42,206 nucleotides of DNA from CAZDFU01 sp964504985 (GTDB taxonomy: Bacteria; Patescibacteriota; Microgenomatia; Daviesbacterales; UBA10151): contig CAZDFU010000008.1 of the NCBI GenBank assembly GCA_964504985.1, positions 1 to 42,206 on the forward strand, written 5' to 3'. Shown here one piece after another: positions 24,430-30,983 of the stretch (position 1 is its first letter; every line of letters begins with the position of its first letter). A program made the translations under genes and the position numbers. The notes under the pieces were generated by a model. It was not told the origin of the DNA. It searched no databases and saw only the letters and a list, made by a program, of their open reading frames with translations.

Positions 24430-24616
24430 AATTTAGTTATTCACATTCCCGTAGATTATACAACATATATATTAAACAATAGTCATATTAATATACTCTG
24501 TGGATATGTTGAGAAACCCCTACCTTGAACCCAGGTTTTTACTTAAATTTGGGTTGAGAGTCAGTGGATTATCTGTGGATAACTTACCCTAACTTGTGGA
24601 AAACTTGTGAATAATA
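24430..24616. other. Origin part 1: DnaA boxes and AT-rich unwinding element
   Basis: Between dnaA and the nuclease gene lie a perfect DnaA box TGTGGATAA (24574-24582) and one-mismatch boxes at 24437-24445 (TTATTCACA), 24499-24507 (TGTGGATAT), 24595-24603 (TGTGGAAAA) and 24606-24614 (TGTGAATAA). The stretch 24454-24497 is almost pure A/T, suited to unwinding. This is the larger of two box clusters and lies downstream of dnaA, as in bipartite origins. Confidence 0.8.
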
Positions 24617-25933
24617 TCAGGTTAGTCTGCCTTTTACCTCTACCAACATCTTTTGTACTTCCCTATCCACAGTGACCAGTTTTTTCATCTTATCTCTGGC
24701 ATGCATCACAGTAGTGTGGTCTCTTCCACCAAGTAAGCTGCCTATTTTCTCAACTGTTAACTTAAGATCTTCACTTAAAATATACATAGCAATATGCCTG
24801 GGTAAAACTAACCCTTTTTGTCTTTTGGGACCAGTTAAATCCTTCAGGTTTAAATTAAAATAACTGCAAATAGTAGACAGGATTATTTTAGGATCCTTAA
24901 AGCTGGATGGTTTCATGCTGTTTTGGGTGATAAGAGGACTGATATTTTCTAGTGTGGCAGGCAGGCTTTTAAGTTTTAAAACCTGCATTATCTGCATTAG
25001 TTTCCCTTCCAGTTCTCTGATATTAGAATCCCAGGACTCCGCTAAACGTTTCAAAACATCTTCCGGTAAACTCTCCCCTCTTTCAATACACTTAGCCTTA
25101 AGGATTGCTACCCTGGTGTCAAAGTCTGGAGGCTGAATATCAAGCATTAATCCTCCTATGAAACGTGATTTAAGCCGGTCTTCTAGTTTCTCAATCTCAT
25201 TTGGCGACCTATCTGAAGTCATAACCATCTGGGAATTTTTACTTTGAAGCTCGTTAAAGGTATGGAAAAATTCTTCCTGCGTTCCTTCCCTGCCTGAGAA
25301 GAATTGAATATCATCAATTAATAATATATCTGTTAGCCGGTATTTATTCCTTAAATCACCCATTTTGCGTGTCTGGATAGCTTCTACATAATCGTTCATA
25401 AATTTCTCTGAAGAACAATAAATTACTTTCAGGTGCCCTTTTTTACTAAGAAGGGCGTTGCCGATACCAAGCATTAAATGGGTTTTGCCCACACCAGTCC
25501 CCCCGTAAATAAATAAAGGATTATATGATGCGCCAGGATTTTGGACTACTGCCTGGGCAGCTGCGTATGCTACATTATTTGAAGGGCCAACCACAAAATT
25601 TTCCAGGGTATACTTTGGATTTAAAACAGAGGCTTGGCTTTGAACTGGTTGAAAAAAATCCTCCTCAATATCTTTTTGAATATCTCCGTTTTCCTTGACA
25701 ATAAATTCAACATCCACTTTTTTGCCCAGCAGCTGCTCAAAGATTTGTTTAATTAAATCCTTATACTTTTGCTCCAAGCTTTCTTTTATAAAAGCAGAAT
25801 TTGTGCTTAAAACAATCTGGTTACCCTCAACTGATTTTAGAAGAGTTTTAATAAAGTAAGCCTTGAAATTATCATGACCTACTCTAGGTTTAATATTTTG
25901 TAAAAATTTATGCCAGAGTCTTAAATTATCCAT
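24617..25933 (-). CDS. dnaA: Chromosomal replication initiator DnaA
   Basis: The 438-residue protein has domain I (about 1-75), a short linker, the AAA+ domain with Walker A GGTGVGKTHL (144-153) and Walker B ILLIDDIQFFSG (D207, D208), and the DNA-binding domain with the signature LLGGRDHTTVMHARDKM (R404 onward). It binds DnaA boxes at both ends of its own gene. It is slightly shorter than E. coli DnaA (467), mostly in the linker. Its promoter is overlapped by boxes, so autorepression is likely. Confidence 0.98.
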   Translation of the reverse strand: MDNLRLWHKFLQNIKPRVGHDNFKAYFIKTLLKSVEGNQIVLSTNSAFIKESLEQKYKDLIKQIFEQLLGKKVDVEFIVKENGDIQKDIEEDFFQPVQSQASVLNPKYTLENFVVGPSNNVAYAAAQAVVQNPGASYNPLFIYGGTGVGKTHLMLGIGNALLSKKGHLKVIYCSSEKFMNDYVEAIQTRKMGDLRNKYRLTDILLIDDIQFFSGREGTQEEFFHTFNELQSKNSQMVMTSDRSPNEIEKLEDRLKSRFIGGLMLDIQPPDFDTRVAILKAKCIERGESLPEDVLKRLAESWDSNIRELEGKLMQIMQVLKLKSLPATLENISPLITQNSMKPSSFKDPKIILSTICSYFNLNLKDLTGPKRQKGLVLPRHIAMYILSEDLKLTVEKIGSLLGGRDHTTVMHARDKMKKLVTVDREVQKMLVEVKGRLT

Positions 25934-25957
25934 GGTTTGGTAATCTCACAGTAGATG

Positions 25958-25987
25958 TGTATAACTTATCCACAATCTAATCCACAA
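25958..25987 (-). promoter_or_regulatory. dnaA promoter overlapped by DnaA boxes
   Basis: On the minus strand TTGTGG (25982-25987) and TATACA (25958-25963) are 18 bp apart. A perfect DnaA box TTATCCACA (25966-25974) sits in the spacer and TAATCCACA (25978-25986) covers the -35. This fits repression of dnaA by its own product and forms origin part 2, with AT-rich DNA at 25988-26051. Confidence 0.75.
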
Positions 25988-26035
25988 TGGCCTCACATAC
26001 AAGATAGAGAAACTATTAAAAAGTAGATCAACTTA

Positions 26036-26044
26036 TGTTATACT
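26036..26044 (+). promoter_or_regulatory. Extended -10 promoter of rpmH
   Basis: TGTTATACT (26036-26044) is an extended -10 box; the ATG of rpmH follows after seven bases, so the transcript would be leaderless. Divergent from the dnaA promoter across the origin. Confidence 0.65.
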
Positions 26045-26051
26045 CACAAAT

Positions 26052-26189
26052 ATGCCAAAGAGAACATACCAACCAAAGAAAGTAAAAAGAGTTAAAAAGC
26101 ATGGATTCCGTGCCAGGATGGCTACTTCCGGCGGACAAAAAGTTTTAAAAAGAAGAAGAGCAGAAGGTAGAGCCCGTTTAACAGTGTAA
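26052..26189 (+). CDS. rpmH: Ribosomal protein bL34
   Basis: The 45-residue reading frame starts MPKRTYQPKK and continues VKRVKKHGFRARMATSGGQK, the unmistakable bL34 sequence; it ends RRRAEGRARLTV. It is a structural protein of the large ribosomal subunit. The stop TAA overlaps the rnpA start by one base, which is the conserved rpmH-rnpA arrangement next to oriC. Confidence 0.97.
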   Translation: MPKRTYQPKKVKRVKKHGFRARMATSGGQKVLKRRRAEGRARLTV

Positions 26190-26527
26190 TGCTTCCAAAA
26201 TTCCAAAGACTTAATTTAAGCAAAGACTTTAAGTGGGTGGCCCTGGGGAAAAAATTGGAAACAAAATACCTTAAGCTCTTTTTAAGGGAAGGAGATAATA
26301 AAACCTCAAGAGTTGGGATTGCCGTTTCAGGTAAAGTTTTCAAAAAGGCTCACGAGAGGAATAAAGCAAGAAGGCTTGTGTCTAAAGCCTTTGGAACTAT
26401 ATATACCAGACTGCCAGATAATCTCTCGATAGTGGCTCTTCCCAAGGGAGTGGCAGTTAAGGTAAAATCAGATGAGATCCTTTTGGATTTAGAAGAAGTA
26501 TTAAGAAAAGAAAAGATAGTAATATAA
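26189..26527 (+). CDS. rnpA: Ribonuclease P protein component
   Basis: The 112-residue basic protein carries the RNase P protein signature: RVGIAVSGKVFKKAHERNKARRLV, with the RNxxRR-type core. It binds the RNase P RNA and helps cleave the 5' leaders of pre-tRNAs. Its sequence is quite diverged outside the core. Position between rpmH and yidD supports the call. Confidence 0.92.
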   Translation: MLPKFQRLNLSKDFKWVALGKKLETKYLKLFLREGDNKTSRVGIAVSGKVFKKAHERNKARRLVSKAFGTIYTRLPDNLSIVALPKGVAVKVKSDEILLDLEEVLRKEKIVI

Positions 26528-26533
26528 CAATTT

Positions 26534-26737
26534 ATGGCTGCAAAATTCATAACATTTTTAATAAATTTTTATCAATCTTATTTATCCTTTGATAAGGGGG
26601 TTTTATCTTTGCTTGCTCCGGGCGGAGCCTGCAGGTATCCCCTTTCCTGTTCTGAATATACTAAGCAGGCAGTATTGAAATACGGACCTTTTATGGGGAT
26701 CTGGATGGGTCTTAAAAGAATTTGGAGTTGCAGATGA
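26534..26737 (+). CDS. yidD: Membrane protein insertion efficiency factor YidD
   Basis: The 67-residue protein has the YidD pattern: FLINFYQSYLSFDKGVLSLL, then CRYPLSCSEYTKQAVLKYG and the GIWMGLKRIWSC end. YidD assists YidC in membrane protein insertion. Its stop overlaps the yidC start (ATGA), with TTTGGAG just upstream, so the genes are translationally coupled. Confidence 0.95.
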   Translation: MAAKFITFLINFYQSYLSFDKGVLSLLAPGGACRYPLSCSEYTKQAVLKYGPFMGIWMGLKRIWSCR

Positions 26738-27582
26738 GTGCTATCGGCGATCTTTTTAATACTATATTTTTGGGTCCAGTCATTAACCTTCTGGTTTTGA
26801 TTTTTCAGGGTTTGCAAAGTTTACATATCCCAGGGGCATTAGGTTTTTCCATAGTTATTTTAACTTTAATTATTAGGGTTTTAGTTTGGCCTTTCATGTC
26901 TTCTCAAATGAAATCCATGAAAAAAATGGCAGAGCTTAAGCCTCATCTTGATGCATTAAAACAAAAGCATAAAAATGACAAACAAGCCCTAGCTTCCGCC
27001 CAAATGAGTTTATATAAAGAACACGGAGTAAACCCTGCAGGAGGATGTTTGCCAGCCCTAATTCAAATTCCTGTTTTTATTGCCTTATACCAGTCCATAA
27101 TAAATATTTTACCGGGAGCTGAAGGGCAAATAGATAAAATAAATGCTTTATTGTATTTTCCCCAGCTTAAACTTCCTTCTACTTTGGATCCTAACTTCTT
27201 TGGCATAAATTTAGGATTTAAGCCTTCTGAGTTTTCTTCTCATGGAGTTTTTCTTTTGGCAGTTCCTTTGATAACAGCAGCTTTAACATTTTTTCAATCA
27301 AAAATGGCCTTGCCAAAACCTGTTAAACACTATCCTTCTGATTCTCCTAAGGAAGCAAAAGAGAAAGAAGGCCTGGAGGAAAGTATGGGGCAAGTACAGT
27401 CCCAGATGGTATACCTTATGCCTATAATGATTGGTTATTTTGCTTTCAATTTTCCCATAGGGCTTGCAATTTACTGGAATACCTATACAATACTGGGAAT
27501 AATCCAGCAGTATAAGTTAACAGGCTGGGGAGGAGCTGCTGGTATAGTCAGCAGGCTAGGGCTGAAAAACGTAAAGGCGTGA
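26734..27582 (+). CDS. yidC: Membrane protein insertase YidC/Oxa1
   Basis: I take the ATG at 26734 (282 residues); an in-frame TTG at 26722 would run back into yidD. The protein has the Oxa1 core: LGFSIVILTLIIRVLVWPFM, SQMKSMKKMAELKPHL, the cytoplasmic charged loop, then GVNPAGGCLPALIQIPVFIALYQ, and the C-terminal helices ending LAIYWNTYTILGIIQQYKL. It lacks the large periplasmic domain of Gram-negative YidC, as in Gram-positive and CPR forms. It inserts membrane proteins, including those of the secretion locus, from the ribosome or Sec. Confidence 0.95.
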   Translation: MSAIGDLFNTIFLGPVINLLVLIFQGLQSLHIPGALGFSIVILTLIIRVLVWPFMSSQMKSMKKMAELKPHLDALKQKHKNDKQALASAQMSLYKEHGVNPAGGCLPALIQIPVFIALYQSIINILPGAEGQIDKINALLYFPQLKLPSTLDPNFFGINLGFKPSEFSSHGVFLLAVPLITAALTFFQSKMALPKPVKHYPSDSPKEAKEKEGLEESMGQVQSQMVYLMPIMIGYFAFNFPIGLAIYWNTYTILGIIQQYKLTGWGGAAGIVSRLGLKNVKA

Positions 27583-27595
27583 GAGGAAATTAATT

Positions 27596-28114
27596 ATGGA
27601 AGAACAATTATCTGAAGTATTAGACAATATCTTAGGGCTGCTGCTTCTTGAAGGCAGTTACGAAATAGAAGAAAAAGATGACAGTTTTTTGGTATCTATT
27701 GATACAAAGGATGCAGGCAGGTTAATTGGAGCAAGAGGGGAATCTTTGGAGGGGTTACAGCTTTTGGTTAACCAGATAACATCCCGGAAAATGGGAGGGT
27801 TTCCTCAATCTTCCAAAGAAGGAGAGGGAAGCTCTGTTGAGGGATTTAAAAGAGTCCTTTTAGATGTTTCAGGATGGAGAAAGCAGAAAGAGGAAGAGTT
27901 AATATCACGGGCTAAAAGTCTTGGAGCTCAGGTTTTGGAATCTGGTAAGGATTTGGAGCTTGAACCTATGTCTCCCTGGCAAAGGAGAGTGGTACATATG
28001 ACTATTTCAGAATTGGATGGTTTAGCGTCTGAGAGTGCAGGAGAAGGAAGAGACAGACATATCGTAATAAAAGCCAAAACTGAAAAGCAAGATGCTAAAA
28101 CTGCAGAGGATTGA
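27596..28114 (+). CDS. khpB: Jag/KhpB-type RNA-binding protein (KH and R3H domains)
   Basis: The 172-residue protein has a KH domain with the GRLIGARGESLEGLQLLV loop (about 43-60) and a C-terminal R3H domain with RRVVHMTISELDGL and EGRDRHIVI. The N-terminal Jag domain is short or missing, so the protein is smaller than typical KhpB. It binds RNA and is linked with KhpA and cell-wall growth in other bacteria. AGAGGA at 27582-27587 is its Shine-Dalgarno. The gene order yidC-jag supports it. Confidence 0.92.
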   Translation: MEEQLSEVLDNILGLLLLEGSYEIEEKDDSFLVSIDTKDAGRLIGARGESLEGLQLLVNQITSRKMGGFPQSSKEGEGSSVEGFKRVLLDVSGWRKQKEEELISRAKSLGAQVLESGKDLELEPMSPWQRRVVHMTISELDGLASESAGEGRDRHIVIKAKTEKQDAKTAED

Positions 28115-29303
28115 ACAAGGTCTTCTTTTTTTGACGCTGCTTTTTCTTCCAACTCAGCTTGGTAAACACTTTTGGCCAACTTTCTCATTTGTTTATTCCT
28201 TACCTGTTGATTATCTGTCCCCTGTGGTTTATTTCTGGGATTTATTGGTTGCATTTTTGCTGGTAGTTTTTTTATTGCAAAGAAAACCTGTTAAAAAGAA
28301 TGCCCTGAACCTTTATTTGATATTTTTTTTATCTCAGGTCTTATCTTTGGTGCCTTTTGTTGTTTCTGGGAATGGTTTAAATTTAGGGGCAGGATTAGTA
28401 AGAGCAGAACAGTATCTTGTGGCAGGGGTATTTGGAGTTTATCTGGCGTCAGCTAATTGGGCTTTTATAAAACAAATTGTTTTTTGGGCTTTAGGATTAT
28501 CTGTTTTAGGTGAATCTTTCTTAGCTATAGCCCAGTTTCTAAAAGGCGGTACTTTAGGTCTTTGGATAATCGGAGAAAGGACTTTTTCTTTATCTACCCC
28601 CGCAATTGCCAAATTTGATTATTTTGACAGGCAATTTTTACGCCCTTATGGAACATTCCCCCATCCAAATGTTTTGGCAGCTTTTTTGGTTATAGTGAGT
28701 GGTTTGTTGTCTTTGAGGATTTTTTCTAGCTCATCTTTAATGTCTAGATTAATCCCCCTTTTTGGCAGTATTGCTGTTTTGCTTTCTGTTTCCCGGACAG
28801 CAATTGTAGCAGGTATTAGCCTATTTCTTATATTACTTAAGACTAAAGGCAGGTTAATGCTTGTTGTATTAATCTTGCTTTTGCTGCCTGTTTTATATAC
28901 CAGATTTTCTGCTATTTTTAACTTTGATAGTTTATCTTTTGTTAGACGGGAGCAATTATCAGAGGCAGCTTTAAAGATCTGGTTGTCTTCTCCGGTCTTT
29001 GGAATAGGACTAAATAATTTTATTCCTGCTTCAGCAAGCCAAATATTAGTGGGTCCCAGCAGGTTTTTGCAGCCTGTCCATAATATCTTTCTTCTAACTC
29101 TGTCTGAAACAGGATTAATAGGACTATTGGGGTTAATAGCTCTGATTGGTTATCCCATGCTAAGGTTATTTAAATTAAAACCTATGCTGCTTCTTTGGGT
29201 GATGATTATTTTTTTGGGGATGTTTGATCATTACTTCCTTACTTTACCCCAAGGTTACAGGCTTCTAATTTTAATATGGGGGCTATCCCTCTCTCAGGAT
29301 TAA
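28092..29303 (+). CDS. O-antigen ligase/polymerase-like membrane protein
   Basis: The 403-residue protein has about ten transmembrane helices. It has a central extracellular loop and the features of the O-antigen ligase (Wzy_C) family, including the RTAIVAGISLFLIL stretch and PVHNIFLLTLSETGLIGLLG near the C-terminus. Such proteins transfer or polymerise polysaccharide on the outer face of the membrane. It overlaps the jag gene by 23 bp. The glycan made is unknown, and it is likely part of the surface polysaccharide pathway with the flippase. Confidence 0.82.
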   Translation: MLKLQRIEQGLLFLTLLFLPTQLGKHFWPTFSFVYSLPVDYLSPVVYFWDLLVAFLLVVFLLQRKPVKKNALNLYLIFFLSQVLSLVPFVVSGNGLNLGAGLVRAEQYLVAGVFGVYLASANWAFIKQIVFWALGLSVLGESFLAIAQFLKGGTLGLWIIGERTFSLSTPAIAKFDYFDRQFLRPYGTFPHPNVLAAFLVIVSGLLSLRIFSSSSLMSRLIPLFGSIAVLLSVSRTAIVAGISLFLILLKTKGRLMLVVLILLLLPVLYTRFSAIFNFDSLSFVRREQLSEAALKIWLSSPVFGIGLNNFIPASASQILVGPSRFLQPVHNIFLLTLSETGLIGLLGLIALIGYPMLRLFKLKPMLLLWVMIIFLGMFDHYFLTLPQGYRLLILIWGLSLSQD

Positions 29304-29347
29304 AACAGACTCTTCACTCTTGCCTTAGTTCCTAGTATCCTAGTAAT

Positions 29348-30565
29348 GTGGAAGCATTGGCAAAAATATTTAAACAGACCCTTTGGCAGATTTTAGGCAA
29401 AGTTGTTACGGTTATCTCCTCCTTTATTGTACTTGGTGCTGTTGCCAGGATTTATGGTGAGGCAGGAACAGGGGTTTTTACATTAACTACTACTTACCTA
29501 AGTTTATTTTATTTATTTGCTGATTTTGGGTTTAATGCCTATATTTTAAAAAAGGCCGGAGAGGAAGGCCATGATCTTAAATACTATTTAGGAAGGCTTT
29601 TAGGGGTAAGAATAATTTGGGCAATTATACTTATAATCTTTGCTGTGGGTTTATTGCCCTTTTTGCCTATTTCTACCACACTTCTTTTTAGCGCTGTGCT
29701 TTTTGGGTGTTTTGATATTTTGGCATCAGCTATTTTTACAACCAGCAATTTAATTTTTCAGGCTAAATTAAGGTATGATTTGATGTCAGTATCAATCCTT
29801 TTAGGCAGAAGCTTGGGGCTGGTTATTTTCTTATACTTTGCCTCAACCAAAACAGAGATCCCTTTTCTGGTTTTATCTTATTTATCAGGAGGGATGATTG
29901 TTTCGCTTGTTTCCCTTTACTTTGTTAAAAAACTAATTAAAGACTTAAATCCTGTATTTGATTTTTCATACATTAAAGATTTATTTAAAAAGACCTGGCC
30001 AATTGCCTTAACCCTTGTGTTAAATGTAGTTTATTTTAGAGTGGATGCTTTTATCATTGCCTATTCTAAAGGTAATACAGATGTGGGCATCTATAATATA
30101 GCTTACTCTGTTTTTCAATCAGCACTGGTTCTGCCTGCTTTTATAATGAACTCGTATTATCCTCTGATGCTTAAGTCTTTAAAAGCTGTTAAATTAATGG
30201 GGATGGGGCTTGTCGGGTTAGCCTCTCTGGGTACCATTTTTACTTTGCTTTTGGCGCCGGTTGTAATAAAAATATTAACAGGCGGTGGATTTGTGGGTTC
30301 AGCTCAAAGTTTACAAATTCTCTCCCTTGGATTTCCAGCATATTTTCTTTCAGCACTCTTAATGTGGATTATGATTACAAAAGGTCAATATAAAACAATG
30401 CTTGGAATTTATGCAGCAGGGCTTTTGATTAATCTCGTTTTAAATTTTATCTATATTCCACAATTTTCATTTCTGGCTGCTTCTTTTATTACTGTTGTTT
30501 CTGAATACCTTATTGTGCTTCTGCAGATGTTTGCTCTATACTGGTTCAGAAATATTAAAGGATGA
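29348..30565 (+). CDS. Polysaccharide flippase (Wzx/MATE-like)
   Basis: The 405-residue protein starts at GTG and has about 12 hydrophobic helices arranged as in the MATE/oligosaccharide-flippase (Wzx, RfbX) superfamily, beginning TLWQILGKVVTVISSFIVLGAVARIYG. It would carry lipid-linked sugars across the membrane. It ends with an ATGA overlap on the RNase H gene. Confidence 0.85.
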   Translation: MEALAKIFKQTLWQILGKVVTVISSFIVLGAVARIYGEAGTGVFTLTTTYLSLFYLFADFGFNAYILKKAGEEGHDLKYYLGRLLGVRIIWAIILIIFAVGLLPFLPISTTLLFSAVLFGCFDILASAIFTTSNLIFQAKLRYDLMSVSILLGRSLGLVIFLYFASTKTEIPFLVLSYLSGGMIVSLVSLYFVKKLIKDLNPVFDFSYIKDLFKKTWPIALTLVLNVVYFRVDAFIIAYSKGNTDVGIYNIAYSVFQSALVLPAFIMNSYYPLMLKSLKAVKLMGMGLVGLASLGTIFTLLLAPVVIKILTGGGFVGSAQSLQILSLGFPAYFLSALLMWIMITKGQYKTMLGIYAAGLLINLVLNFIYIPQFSFLAASFITVVSEYLIVLLQMFALYWFRNIKG

Positions 30566-30972
30566 AATTAACAATTTATACAGACGGAGCCTCGCGCGGT
30601 AATCCCGGCCCTGCCTCATACGGTTTTACTATTTCAGATGAAGCGGGAAACATAGTGCATGAAAAAGGTGAATATATAGGCATTACCACAAATAACGTAG
30701 CTGAATATTCTGCAGTGCTTAAGGCTTTGGAATTTGTGAAAAATAAACTTTTTGAAAAATTACCTATGCAAATTGAAGTTTATGCTGACTCAAAACTGGT
30801 AGCAGAGCAGTTATCTGGGCGTTATAAGGTTAGGGCTGAACATCTTAAGCCTATTATTGAAAAAATAAGAAAACTTATCCTTGAATTAGGTGGAATAACT
30901 TTTACGCATATACCCCGTTCTCAAAATAGCAGGGCAGATGCCCTGGCTAATCAAGCCCTGGACAATAGATAA
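30562..30972 (+). CDS. rnhA: Ribonuclease HI
   Basis: The 136-residue protein has the RNase HI active site: D8 in IYTDGASRGNPGPASYGF, E48 in NNVAEYSAV, D76 in VYADSKLV, and D126 in NSRADALANQAL. It cleaves RNA in RNA-DNA hybrids such as primers and R-loops. It belongs to the ribonuclease H-like (RnhA/Rnhp) group common in archaea and CPR; it is short but complete. It is coupled to the flippase gene only by position. Confidence 0.93.
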   Translation: MKLTIYTDGASRGNPGPASYGFTISDEAGNIVHEKGEYIGITTNNVAEYSAVLKALEFVKNKLFEKLPMQIEVYADSKLVAEQLSGRYKVRAEHLKPIIEKIRKLILELGGITFTHIPRSQNSRADALANQALDNR

Positions 30973-30983
30973 ATAATCCTCTC

